Source: Humibacillus sp. DSM 29435
GTDB taxonomy: Bacteria; Actinomycetota; Actinomycetes; Actinomycetales; Dermatophilaceae
Direction: 5' to 3'
Assembly: GCF_001758225.1 (NCBI RefSeq)
Contig: NZ_MAST01000012.1
Span: 124,001-188,000, forward strand
DNA: 64,000 bases
A program made the position numbers and the translations under genes. Position 1 is the first letter of the stretch. Every line of letters begins with the position of its first letter. The notes under the pieces were generated by a model. The model was given only the letters and a program-made list of their open reading frames with translations. It searched no databases and was not told where the DNA came from. Of the stretch, positions 52,082-59,912 are shown one piece after another.

Positions 52082-53470
52082 GTGAGCACCCCCACCTCGA
52101 AACTGCCCGACCGACTTCTCGGCAAGGTGGTGGCCGACCCCGACGTGGCCGCGTCCCATGCCGTCGACGCCTCGTCAACGGCGTCGGAGCCGTCGCTGCC
52201 GGGCGACTTCACCGTGGTGCGGGCGCGCGACCTCGGTGATGTGGTCGCCGTGCTCGAGCACGCCCAGGCCACGCGCACCCCGGTCGTGCCGCAGGGGGCA
52301 CGTACGTCTCGGGTCGGCGGCGCCATGGCGACCGAGGGAGCCATCGTGCTCAACGTGGAGGCCTTGGCGGGCGAGCCGCAGATCGACGCCGTCGAGGGGT
52401 ACGCCGTGGTGGGGCCCGGCGTCGTCAACGCCGACCTCAAGCGGGCGGCCGAGGCGAACGGGCTCTTCTACGGCCCCGACCCGGCCTCGTGGGAGACCTG
52501 CACCATCGGGGGCAACGTGGCGACCAACGCGGGCGGTCTGTGCTGCGTGAAGTACGGCGTCACGGCTGACTGGGTCAAGGCGCTGCAGGTGGTGCTCCCC
52601 GGCGGAGAGGTGATGACCACCGGCCATCGCACCGCCAAGGGGGTCACCGGCTACGACCTGACGGGGCTGTTCGTCGGCTCGGAGGGAACTCTCGGCGTCG
52701 TCACCGAGGTCGTCGTACGCCTGCAGCCGGCACCCGACCCGGCCCTGACGGCGCTGGCGGTGTTCACCTCGCTCGACGATGCGGTGGCCGGCATTCTGGC
52801 CCTGCGACGCGACCGGCACCGGCCGTGCCTGCTCGAGATCATGGACCGCTCCAGCATCCGCGCCGTGCAGGCCTTCGGCGACTACGGCTTCCCTGACGAC
52901 GCCGAAGCCGTGCTGCTCGTGCAGGCCGACCGCCCCGACCACGTCGCCGACGACGTGACCCGCTACGCCGAGCTGCTCACTGCCGCAGGCGCTTCCGAGG
53001 TGGCGGTGGCGGACGACCCCGGCGAGTCGGAGGTGCTGCTCGAAGGGCGCCGGGTCATGAGCACGGCGTTCGAGGCCCTGGGCGCCCGCATCGCAGAGGA
53101 CATCTGCGTGCCCGTCGGGCGGCTCGCTGAGTTCATGCGCGGCGCCCTCGAGGTCGCCGACCGGCGCCGGGTCACCATCCCGGTGAGCGGTCATGCCGGC
53201 GACGGTAACCTCCACCCTTCGATCGTCTACGACCGTGACGACCCCGACAGCCAGGCTCGGGCGTGGCAGGCCTTCGACGACCTCGTGCGGCTCGGGCTCG
53301 ACCTCGACGGCACCATCAGCGGCGAGCACGGGATCGGCTCCCTCAAGGCGCCCTGGCTGGGCCTCGAGCTGGGCACGGCCGAGCTCGACCGGCAGCGACG
53401 ACTCAAGGGCGTCTTCGACCCGCTGGGGATCATGAACCCGGGCGTCGTGTTTCCCGGGTCTTCGGCCTGA
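52082..53470 (+). CDS. FAD-binding oxidoreductase, GlcD/D-lactate dehydrogenase-like
   Basis: 462 aa of the PCMH FAD-oxidase family acting on a 2-hydroxy acid. FAD domain: TPVVPQGARTSRVGGAMAT, GPGVVNADLKRAAEANGLFYGPDP, CTIGGNVATNAGGLCCVKYGVT, GYDLTGLFVGSEGTLGVVTE; C-terminal cap with SGHAGDGNLHPSIVYD (metal/substrate His) and TISGEHGIGSLKAPWL. Start GTG at 52082 is leaderless. Stand-alone: no glcE/glcF-type subunit follows. Substrate (glycolate, D-lactate or 2-hydroxyglutarate) is undecided. Confidence 0.9.
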   Translation: MSTPTSKLPDRLLGKVVADPDVAASHAVDASSTASEPSLPGDFTVVRARDLGDVVAVLEHAQATRTPVVPQGARTSRVGGAMATEGAIVLNVEALAGEPQIDAVEGYAVVGPGVVNADLKRAAEANGLFYGPDPASWETCTIGGNVATNAGGLCCVKYGVTADWVKALQVVLPGGEVMTTGHRTAKGVTGYDLTGLFVGSEGTLGVVTEVVVRLQPAPDPALTALAVFTSLDDAVAGILALRRDRHRPCLLEIMDRSSIRAVQAFGDYGFPDDAEAVLLVQADRPDHVADDVTRYAELLTAAGASEVAVADDPGESEVLLEGRRVMSTAFEALGARIAEDICVPVGRLAEFMRGALEVADRRRVTIPVSGHAGDGNLHPSIVYDRDDPDSQARAWQAFDDLVRLGLDLDGTISGEHGIGSLKAPWLGLELGTAELDRQRRLKGVFDPLGIMNPGVVFPGSSA

Positions 53471-53472
53471 GC

Positions 53473-53913
53473 TCAGGGGGTGGGTTCCGCCTCCAGCACC
53501 ACGGCATACGAGCCGACCCCGAGCAGCCGGTCGGCCGGAACCGGCTCACCGTCGACGAGCACCGACTGGATGGCCCCGGTGTCGCCGTCGAAGGCGACGT
53601 CGGTGACGGTGCCGATGTGGTCGCCGAACGAGGAGATGGCCTGCTTCTTCAGCATCGTGTTCGACTTGCCCGAGAGGGCCGCGATCGGCTCGTCGGCCGG
53701 GCCGATCGCCGCCTCGTCGGCCACGGTGACGGCATCCGGCCCGAAGCCGGAGATGCGCGTCCAGGGCAGGGTGTCGCCCTGCTTGCTCTTGCGAACCATC
53801 AGGGCAACGACGTGCCGGGTGGCCGGGTCGACGACAAAGCCCTTGACCCGGGCCACCGTCTCGGCCGTGCCGGTGCTCACGACCTTGTGCTTACGGGACT
53901 TGGAGAAGAGCAT
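53473..53913 (-). CDS. PRC-barrel domain protein (second copy)
   Basis: 146 aa with two PRC-barrel-like halves: KGFVVDPATRHVVALMVRKS...PWTRISGFGPDAVTVADEAAI and GDHIGTVTDVAFDGDTGAIQSVLVDGEPVPADRLLGVGSYAVVLE. The PRC fold (as in RimM and photosystem H) usually mediates protein or RNA contacts. ATG at 53913 overlaps the upstream TGA by one base (TGATG). Third gene of a three-gene operon; function unknown. Convergent with the FAD oxidase. Confidence 0.8.
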   Translation of the reverse strand: MLFSKSRKHKVVSTGTAETVARVKGFVVDPATRHVVALMVRKSKQGDTLPWTRISGFGPDAVTVADEAAIGPADEPIAALSGKSNTMLKKQAISSFGDHIGTVTDVAFDGDTGAIQSVLVDGEPVPADRLLGVGSYAVVLEAEPTP

Positions 53914-54503
53914 CAGCTTCCCCCTCCTTCGAGCTGCTTGCGAAACTCCGCCACCGCGGCGCCGAAGCCCGCGAGGTCCTTGCGCACGAAGTTGCGGGCC
54001 GAAGCCGGCACGATGAGGTGCTCTCCGGATGCGGCCACCGTGTCGGGCAGCGGGATGAGCACCTTCGTGCCGGCGTTCTCCAGAGCCTCCGACGACTCGA
54101 TCTCGTAGCCGACGACGTCGCACTGGTCATGACCACCGGCCACCTCGACGATGGCGTCGACCACCCGGCCCAGGTCGGTGCCGGTGTCGGTCAGCACCTG
54201 CGACCCGAGGATGTTGCCACCCTTGCCGATCGACCGGGCCGAACCGGCCTCCAGCGCGGCGGGGTCGGTCAGGGCGTGCTCGTCGCGAATCATCACGGCG
54301 TCACTGCCGAGCGCGGCCACCTTCGACCACGGCAGCACCGTCGAGAGAGGACCCGAGAAGAGCCCACGACCGGCGAGGGTGAAACCGCGAACGGAGCCGC
54401 CGTCGGCGGCGTACACGATGTCCTTGATCTGGGCGATGTCGTCACCGGCCAGGGTCACGACAGGCCGCTGGGTGATCTCGCTGGTGCGCATGAGGCGGCT
54501 CAT
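53913..54503 (-). CDS. PRC-barrel domain protein (first copy)
   Basis: 196 aa. MSRLMRTSEITQRPVVTLAGDDIAQIKDIVY starts a first PRC barrel (PWSKVAALGSDAVMIRDEHAL), followed by a second (ILGSQVLTDTGTDLGRVVDAIVEVAGG...VVGYEI) and a C-terminal helix (FVRKDLAGFGAAVAEFRKQLEGGG). It shares the general layout of the next gene. The ATG at 54503 overlaps the stop of the small membrane protein gene (ATGA). Confidence 0.8.
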   Translation of the reverse strand: MSRLMRTSEITQRPVVTLAGDDIAQIKDIVYAADGGSVRGFTLAGRGLFSGPLSTVLPWSKVAALGSDAVMIRDEHALTDPAALEAGSARSIGKGGNILGSQVLTDTGTDLGRVVDAIVEVAGGHDQCDVVGYEIESSEALENAGTKVLIPLPDTVAASGEHLIVPASARNFVRKDLAGFGAAVAEFRKQLEGGGS

Positions 54504-54691
54504 GCGCCACCCCCTCCAGACCCGCCGGTCGAACCACCCGAACCACCCGAACCGTGGGGGCCGCTCGGCCCCTTGCCGCTGCGGTCGATGATGACACCAC
54601 CCCGTCGGCGACGGCTCTGCACGAGCAGCACCGCCAACGCGAGCACTGCCGCCACCACGACGACCACGATCAGCCAGCCCCACCACTCCAT
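54500..54691 (-). CDS. Small membrane protein with Gly/Ser tail
   Basis: 63 aa: MEWWGWLIVVVVVAAVLALAVLL forms one membrane helix, then a basic QSRRRRGG stretch and a low-complexity tail of GGS/GGSTGGSGGGG. The topology would leave the basic and Gly-rich part in the cytoplasm. First gene of the PRC-barrel operon, with an ATGA overlap, so it may anchor the PRC proteins (inference). No family known to me. Confidence 0.72.
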   Translation of the reverse strand: MEWWGWLIVVVVVAAVLALAVLLVQSRRRRGGVIIDRSGKGPSGPHGSGGSGGSTGGSGGGGA

Positions 54692-54817
54692 GGCACACCG
54701 TTCTCTCAGCAGAGGTTTCGGGCGCGACGTGACCCGCCATGCTCCGCCTCTCACCCTAGGCCAGCACACCGCGGTGCGGCGATCGGCACCACCGGCAACG
54801 TTTGACAGGATGAGGTC

Positions 54818-55351
54818 ATGACCGACGTGGAGACGACCGGAGCCTGGCTCAGCCGTGAAGAGCTCGACAATGCGCGAGATCGGCTGCCGATCCTCTACGT
54901 CAGCGCGATCCCGGTGCGCGTCGACGACCGAGGAAGCGTGACCCACATCGGGCTGCTGATGCGGGCCGACACCGACGGCGGCATCGGCCAGGAGGTCGTG
55001 GGCGGGCGAGTGCTCTACCACGAGAAGATCCGCGACGCGCTCATGCGGCATCTCGAGAACGACCTCGGGCCGATGGCCCTGCCACGAATTCCCCTGTCTC
55101 CACAGCCGTTCACGGTGGCCGAGTTCTTCCCCACCCCGGGGGTCACCCCGTTCCACGACCCTCGGCAGCACGCAGTGTCGCTGGCGTTCGTCGTCGCGGT
55201 GACCGGCGACTGCCGGCCCCAACAGGATGCCCTCGACCTCTCGTGGGTGACGCCAGAAGAGGCCGCCTCGATCGCGATCCGCGGTGAGATGTCGGGGTCG
55301 CACGGCGTGCTGGTACGCCAGGCCCTGGCCCATGTGGGCTACCCGATCTGA
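54818..55351 (+). CDS. NUDIX-like hydrolase, DUF4916 family
   Basis: 177 aa: GAWLSREELDNARDRLPILYVSAIPVRVDDRGSVTHIGLLMR, VVGGRVLYHEKIRDALMRHLENDLG (a diverged Nudix box lacking the full REExxEE), FTVAEFFPT, QHAVSLAFVVAVTGDC and LSWVTPEEA. The fold matches the DUF4916 Nudix group, whose substrate is unknown; the missing Glu residues make a classical diphosphatase role doubtful. GAGG lies a few bases before the ATG. Convergent with the radical SAM gene across a palindromic repeat cluster. Confidence 0.8.
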   Translation: MTDVETTGAWLSREELDNARDRLPILYVSAIPVRVDDRGSVTHIGLLMRADTDGGIGQEVVGGRVLYHEKIRDALMRHLENDLGPMALPRIPLSPQPFTVAEFFPTPGVTPFHDPRQHAVSLAFVVAVTGDCRPQQDALDLSWVTPEEAASIAIRGEMSGSHGVLVRQALAHVGYPI

Positions 55352-55370
55352 TCCCCCCGCCAACCCACCA

Positions 55371-55483
55371 GTCGAGTGGCCACTTTCGTACCGTACGAAA
55401 GTGGCCACTCGACCTGGGGTGCGGTAGGTCGACGTACGAAAGTGGCCACTCGACCTGACTTGGTCGAGTGGCCACTTTCGTAC
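55371..55483. repeat. Four copies of a 21-bp palindromic repeat forming two hairpins
   Basis: The element (core GTCGAGTGGCCACTTTCGT) occurs at 55371-55391 and 55463-55483 (+) and inverted at 55393-55413 and 55434-55454. Copies 1-2 form a hairpin with a 1-nt loop, copies 3-4 one with an 8-nt loop; all four are identical over 21 bp. It lies between convergent genes and can act as a bidirectional terminator. The arrangement is REP/BIME-like. Confidence 0.9.
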
Positions 55484-55487
55484 GGAC

Positions 55488-57476
55488 TCAGTGCTGTTCG
55501 GCGAGGGCCTGCCGGCCGGAGCCCATCACGGTGAGGGGCAGCAGGGTCTTGCCGGTGGGGCCGACCTCGATCTCGGTGCCCATCTGGGGGCAGACTCCGC
55601 AGTCGAAGCACGGGGTCCAGCGGCAGTCGTCGACCTCGGTCTCGTCGAGCGCGTCCTGCCAGTCCTCCCAGAGCCAGTCCTTGTCGAGACCGGAGTCGAG
55701 GTGGTCCCAGGGCAGCACCTCGTGCTGGTCTCGCTCCCGCGTGGTGTACCAGGCCAGGTCGACCGGCAGCTCGGCGAACGCGGACTCGGCGGCCGCCATC
55801 CACCGCTCGTACGAGAAGTGCTCGCTCCAGCCGTCGAACCGCTGCCCCGCTCGCCACACCGTCTCGATGACGCGCCCGACCCGTCGGTCGCCGCGCGACA
55901 GCAGGCCCTCGACGATGCCGGGCTTGCCGTCGTGGTAGCGGAACCCGATCGAGCTGGCGTACCGCTTGTCGGCCCGGATCGCGTCGCGCAGCTTGGCCAG
56001 CCGGGCATCGGTCTCCTCCGGGCCGAGCTGGGCCGTCCACTGGAAGGGGGTGTGCGGCTTCGGCACGAACCCGCCGATCGACACGGTGCAGCGGATGTCG
56101 CGTCGCCCTGAGGTCTGTCGACCGGTCTCGATCACCCGCTTGGCCAGCTCAGCGATCTGCAGCACGTCTTCGTCGGTCTCGGTCGGCAGCCCGCACATGA
56201 AGTAGAGCTTCACCTGCCGCCAGCCGGCGCCGTAGGCGGCCGCGACGGTCTTGATGAGGTCTTCCTCGGTGACCATCTTGTTGATCACCTTGCGGATGCG
56301 CTCCGACCCGCCCTCGGGCGCGAAGGTGAGGCCCGAGCGCCGCCCGTTGCGGGTGAGCTCGTTGGCCAGGTCGATGTTGAAGGCGTCGACCCGGGTCGAC
56401 GGCAGCGAGAGGCCGGTCTGGGTGCCCTCGTAACGGTCAGCCAGCCCCTTGGTCATCGCAGCGATCTCGGAGTGGTCGGCCGAGCTCAGCGAGAGCAGGC
56501 CCACCTCCTCGAACCCCGTCGCCGCCAGGCCGCGTTCGACCATCTCACCCACGCCGGTGATCGACCGCTCGCGCACGGGTCGGGTGATCATGCCGGCCTG
56601 GCAGAAGCGGCATCCTCGGGTGCAGCCGCGGAAGATCTCGACCGACATGCGCTCGTGCACCGACTCGGCCAGCGGCACGAGGGGCTGCTTCGGGTAGGGC
56701 CACGCGTCGAGGTCCATGACGGTGTGTTTCGAAACCCGCCACGGCACGCCGGTCGCGTCGGGCGCCGGGGCGACCCGCTGGATGCGGCCGTCGGCCAGGT
56801 AGCTGACGTCGTAGAACGCCGGCACGTAGACCCCGCCGGTGCGGGCCAGACGCAGCAGCACCTCTCGGCGGCCGCCGGGCCGTCCGGCAGCCTTCCACTC
56901 CCCCACGATGTCGGTGACGGTCAGCACCGCCTGCTCACCGTCGCCGACGATGGCGCAGTCGATGAAGTCGGCGACCGGCTCGGGGTTGAAGGCCGCGTGG
57001 CCACCGGCGATGACGATCGGGTCGTCTATGCCGCGGTCGGCGGAGTGCAGCGGGATGCCGGCCAGGTCAAGGGCGGTGAGCATGTTGGTGTAGCCGAGCT
57101 CGGTCGAGAAGCTGAGGCCGAACAGGTCGAAGTCGCGCACCGACCGGTGGGCGTCGACGGTGAACTGCGGCAGGGCCGCCTCGCGCAGCAGCGCCTCGAG
57201 GTCTGGCCACACGGAGTAGGTGCGCTCGGCGATGACGTCGGCCCGCTCGTTGAGCACCTCGTAGAGGATCATGACGCCCTGGTTGGGCACCCCGACCTCG
57301 TAGGCGTCGGGGTACATCAGGGCCCAGCGGATGGTCAGGTCGGCACCGTCGGGGCCGAAGCCCCCGACGTTCCACTCCTTGACGGTCGAGTTCAGCTCAC
57401 CGCCGACGTACTGGATGGGTTTGTTCACCCGCTCGAGCAGCGGCTCGAGGTCACCCCATACCGAGTCTCCGATCAT
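55488..57476 (-). CDS. B12-binding-type radical SAM protein (TIGR03960-like)
   Basis: 662 aa. N-terminal cobalamin-binding-like region (YEVGVPNQGVMILYEVLNE; FGLSFSTELGYTNMLTALDLAGIPLHS; IVIAGGHAAFNPEPVADFID), radical SAM cluster Cys in EIFRGCTRGCRFCQAGM, a TIM-barrel part (GLLSLSSADHSEI, GLTFAPEGGSERIRKVI) and a C-terminal Cys-containing tail (CFDCGVCPQMG). Usually followed in actinobacteria by a DUF2344 gene and rne; here neither is present and the gene abuts a palindromic repeat and a convergent gene. Leaderless ATG with TACCAT 6 nt upstream. Reaction unknown. Confidence 0.9.
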   Translation of the reverse strand: MIGDSVWGDLEPLLERVNKPIQYVGGELNSTVKEWNVGGFGPDGADLTIRWALMYPDAYEVGVPNQGVMILYEVLNERADVIAERTYSVWPDLEALLREAALPQFTVDAHRSVRDFDLFGLSFSTELGYTNMLTALDLAGIPLHSADRGIDDPIVIAGGHAAFNPEPVADFIDCAIVGDGEQAVLTVTDIVGEWKAAGRPGGRREVLLRLARTGGVYVPAFYDVSYLADGRIQRVAPAPDATGVPWRVSKHTVMDLDAWPYPKQPLVPLAESVHERMSVEIFRGCTRGCRFCQAGMITRPVRERSITGVGEMVERGLAATGFEEVGLLSLSSADHSEIAAMTKGLADRYEGTQTGLSLPSTRVDAFNIDLANELTRNGRRSGLTFAPEGGSERIRKVINKMVTEEDLIKTVAAAYGAGWRQVKLYFMCGLPTETDEDVLQIAELAKRVIETGRQTSGRRDIRCTVSIGGFVPKPHTPFQWTAQLGPEETDARLAKLRDAIRADKRYASSIGFRYHDGKPGIVEGLLSRGDRRVGRVIETVWRAGQRFDGWSEHFSYERWMAAAESAFAELPVDLAWYTTRERDQHEVLPWDHLDSGLDKDWLWEDWQDALDETEVDDCRWTPCFDCGVCPQMGTEIEVGPTGKTLLPLTVMGSGRQALAEQH

Positions 57477-57482
57477 CGGGCC

Positions 57483-57488
57483 ATGGTA
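57483..57488 (-). promoter_or_regulatory. -10 box of the radical SAM gene (leaderless)
   Basis: TACCAT on the minus strand, then GGCCCG and the ATG at 57476. Confidence 0.5.
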
Positions 57489-57502
57489 CGTGCCGTCGAC
57501 GG

Positions 57503-57547
57503 TTGCATCTGTCCAAGCATTTGCTATTTTGCTAGCATGCGTGCATG
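57503..57547 (+). promoter_or_regulatory. Promoter/operator region of the ribbon-helix-helix gene
   Basis: AT-rich island with TTGCAT (57503-57508), 16 nt, then TATTTT as a possible -10. Two direct TTGCTA boxes start 8 bp apart (57521-57526, 57529-57534) and CATGC/GCATG arms (57536-57547 region) reach the start codon. Such repeats are the usual targets of ribbon-helix-helix autorepressors. Confidence 0.45.
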
Positions 57548-57706
57548 GTAACCGATCCCCGCCCCGGTAAGGCCCAGTTCAACGTCTACCTGCCACACAC
57601 CCTCGTCACCCGCGTCAAACACCTCGCCATCGACGAGGGCACCAGCCTGTCGGCCCTCGTCGAGGCAGCGCTGACCGAATACGCAGACCGCAAGGAGAAG
57701 CCATGA
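57545..57706 (+). CDS. Ribbon-helix-helix (CopG/antitoxin-like) protein
   Basis: 53 aa: after a short arm (MVTDPRPGK) comes a beta strand AQFNVYLPHTL and two helices VTRVKHLAIDEG and SLSALVEAALTEYADRKEK, the ribbon-helix-helix pattern with alternating polar residues in the strand (Q, N, Y) for DNA contact. Likely a small dimeric DNA-binding regulator. The stop overlaps the ATG of a 54-codon gene (ATGA). Antitoxins of this shape are normally followed by a PIN or similar toxin; none follows. Missed if only long ORFs are considered. Confidence 0.78.
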   Translation: MVTDPRPGKAQFNVYLPHTLVTRVKHLAIDEGTSLSALVEAALTEYADRKEKP

Positions 57707-57867
57707 ACGACCACCGGATGCCGTCGGGCACGACGGTGCTGACGGGTGAGACGCGCGACGTGGCCGAGGTCGCCGGCATCCTCGAGCACCGTGGCCTGGC
57801 GACCACCCCTCGAGCCGCTGCAACAACGGCTGTCGGGCACGTCGAGACCCACCACCGGTCGAGGTGA
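57703..57867 (+). CDS. Small protein co-translated with the ribbon-helix-helix gene
   Basis: 54 aa: MNDHRMPSGTTVLTGETRDV, then AEVAGILEHRGLATTPRAAA and the C-terminus TTAVGHVETHHRSR. No recognised toxin motif (no PIN Asp set, no RelE basic core). ATG overlaps the upstream stop; the stop codon lies in the left arm of a 19-bp hairpin. It may be a genuine small partner or the truncated start of a lost toxin gene. Confidence 0.5.
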   Translation: MNDHRMPSGTTVLTGETRDVAEVAGILEHRGLATTPRAAATTAVGHVETHHRSR

Positions 57868-57900
57868 TGCGCGACCGTCGGCGGTCGCGCATCACCTCGA
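57859..57900. terminator. 19-bp perfect hairpin, bidirectional terminator
   Basis: Arms 57859-57877 and 57882-57900 (CGAGGTGATGCGCGACCG and its complement, extended by T-A) with a 4-nt loop TCGG. It ends the ribbon-helix-helix operon on the plus strand and the acyl-CoA ligase transcript on the minus strand (stop 57919). Confidence 0.85.
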
Positions 57901-57918
57901 ACCAGCGCTGGTCGCGCG

Positions 57919-59778
57919 TCAGGCGTCGGTGTAGAGCTTGTCGATCTCGTCGCGGTACTTGTCGGTGACGATCCGGCGCCGCAGCTTCATGCTCGGCGTC
58001 AGCTCACCACCCTCGACGCTCAGGTCGTGGTCAAGGATGGCGAAGCTCTTGATCGTCTCCCACCGGTTCAGGCCGGCGTTGAGGTCATCGACGTACTTCT
58101 GCACGAGCGCCCGGGCCTGGGGTGAGGTGGCGATCTCGGCGTAGGACTTACCGGCCAGGCCCTGTGTTGCCGCCCACCCGGTGATCGCGTCGGGGTCGAG
58201 GGTGACGAGCGCCGTGGCGTAGTTGTGGCCGGCGCCGTGCACGAGGAACTGGCTGACGAAGGGGCACTTCCCCTTGAAGGTGGCCTCGATCGCGGCGGGA
58301 GCGATGTACTTGCCGCCGGAGGTCTTGAAGAGGTCCTTCTTGCGGTCGGTGACGTAGACGAACCCGCGCTCGTCGATGTGCCCGATGTCGCCGCTGCTGA
58401 ACCAGCCGTCGTCAGTGAGCACCTCGGCGGTCGCCTCGGGGTTGTTGTGGTAGCCACGCATGACCCCCGGCCCCTTGATCAGGATCTCGCCGTCGTCGGC
58501 GATGCGCACCGAGGTGCCGGGCATCGGCCAGCCGACCGAGCCGAAGGCGTACTCCCCCGGCGTCGGGGTGTTGACGGTCGTGCCCGACGAGGTCTCGGTG
58601 AGGCCGTAGCCCTCCCCGACGAGCAGACCGACCGCCGCGAACCACTTGGCGACATCGGCGTTCAGCGGGGCCGAGCCACTGATCATGAACCGCACCCGGC
58701 CGCCGAAGCGCTCCTGCACCTTGCGCAGCACCAGCTTCGTGGCGACCTTGTGGCGAAGCGAGAGGGCGGTCGAAGGAGACTCTCCGCGTTCGTGCACGTC
58801 GCGCATCTCGCCGCCGACGCCGAGCGCCCAGTCGATCAGAGACTTCTTGACGCCGGTCTCCTGCGCGAACATGAGTGACACCCGGCCGTACGCCTTCTCG
58901 AAGATGCGCGGGGGGCCGGCCATGAAGGTCGGCTTGATGATCGCCATGTTCTCGACGATCTTCTCGACCCGCCCGTCGACAGCGGTCGGGAAACCGATCT
59001 GCAGGCCGGTGGCCAGCAGCATCTTGCCGAAGACGTGCGAGAGCGGCAGCCAGAGGAACTGCAGGTCGTCGATGGTGAGCGAGCCGACGGCGTCGATCAC
59101 CGCCCCCTCGTAGACGACGCTGTCGTGCACCAGACGCACCCCCTTGGGCCGGCCCGTGGTGCCCGAGGTGTAGATGAGCACCGCGAGGTTCTCGGGGCCG
59201 AGGGCGTCGATGCGGTCGTCGACGGCCGTGGGCTGCTCGACGAGCAGGGCCCGCCCTCGCTCGGCGAGGTCGTCGGTGCTGATCACCCAGCCGTCGTCGC
59301 TGCCGCTGCCGGTGAGGGCGATGACGTGCCGAACGTCGCCGATCTCGGCACGACGTTCGGTGAGCTTGGCGACCTGGGCGTCGTCCTCGGCGAAGACGAT
59401 GCACGATCCCGAGTCGTTGAGGATGAAGGCGACGTCCCCTCCGATCGTCGTCGGGTAGACGGTCGTGGTGGCGGCCCCGCAACAGATGATCGCGAGGTCG
59501 GCCAGCACCCACTCGACGCGCGTCGTCGAGGCCACCGCGACCCGGTCCTCGACCTCGACCCCGAGGCTGATCAGGCCCGCGGCCCACTCCCGCACGATCG
59601 TGTCGGTCTCGCGCCACGTCATGGTGAGCAGCCGGCTGCCACCGTTCTCGAAGTACAGGTAGGCCGCTGCATCCGGCGTGGCCCGAACCCGGTTCCGGAA
59701 CAGGGCACCGACGCTCGGCGCTCGGCCGTCAAGGATGGCCTGGTCGACGACCTGGTCAGTGCGGGCGTGCAGAGGCAT
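57919..59778 (-). CDS. Long-chain fatty-acid--CoA ligase (AMP-binding)
   Basis: 619 aa FadD15-type ligase. P-loop-like A3 motif LIYTSGTTGRPKGVRL; VMRGYHNNPEATAEVLTDDGWFSSGDIGHIDERGFVYVTDRKKD (A7-A8); DLFKTSGGKYIAPAAIE and the late A10 Lys region LTPSMKLRRR. Activates fatty acids to acyl-CoA via acyl-AMP. The ATG at 59778 is set by AAGGAG 7 nt upstream; the ORF to 59850 adds a basic extension. Monocistronic between a hairpin and the rodA end. Confidence 0.93.
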   Translation of the reverse strand: MPLHARTDQVVDQAILDGRAPSVGALFRNRVRATPDAAAYLYFENGGSRLLTMTWRETDTIVREWAAGLISLGVEVEDRVAVASTTRVEWVLADLAIICCGAATTTVYPTTIGGDVAFILNDSGSCIVFAEDDAQVAKLTERRAEIGDVRHVIALTGSGSDDGWVISTDDLAERGRALLVEQPTAVDDRIDALGPENLAVLIYTSGTTGRPKGVRLVHDSVVYEGAVIDAVGSLTIDDLQFLWLPLSHVFGKMLLATGLQIGFPTAVDGRVEKIVENMAIIKPTFMAGPPRIFEKAYGRVSLMFAQETGVKKSLIDWALGVGGEMRDVHERGESPSTALSLRHKVATKLVLRKVQERFGGRVRFMISGSAPLNADVAKWFAAVGLLVGEGYGLTETSSGTTVNTPTPGEYAFGSVGWPMPGTSVRIADDGEILIKGPGVMRGYHNNPEATAEVLTDDGWFSSGDIGHIDERGFVYVTDRKKDLFKTSGGKYIAPAAIEATFKGKCPFVSQFLVHGAGHNYATALVTLDPDAITGWAATQGLAGKSYAEIATSPQARALVQKYVDDLNAGLNRWETIKSFAILDHDLSVEGGELTPSMKLRRRIVTDKYRDEIDKLYTDA

Positions 59779-59912
59779 TCGGACTCCTTCGTCGCTGCGG
59801 TCAGCCGTCGCGTCGTGTCGCTGGCGCTGCCGTTGGGCAGATCGTGTCAAGAAACGCCGGTTCCGTCACCTCTTCGGTCGTGAAGGAGACCGCACCGTGA
59901 CCCCCCGGTAAC

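Noticed and set aside
48474-52085. A 1203-codon open frame on the plus strand opposite ileS
   Set aside because: Shadow of ileS in GC-rich DNA: its frame mirrors ileS codons, is rich in Val/Asp/Arg/His, and has no recognisable domain.
57703-57867. Calling the 54-aa gene a toxin (PIN, RelE or similar)
   Set aside because: No catalytic residues of known toxin families are visible; only position after a ribbon-helix-helix gene suggests it.
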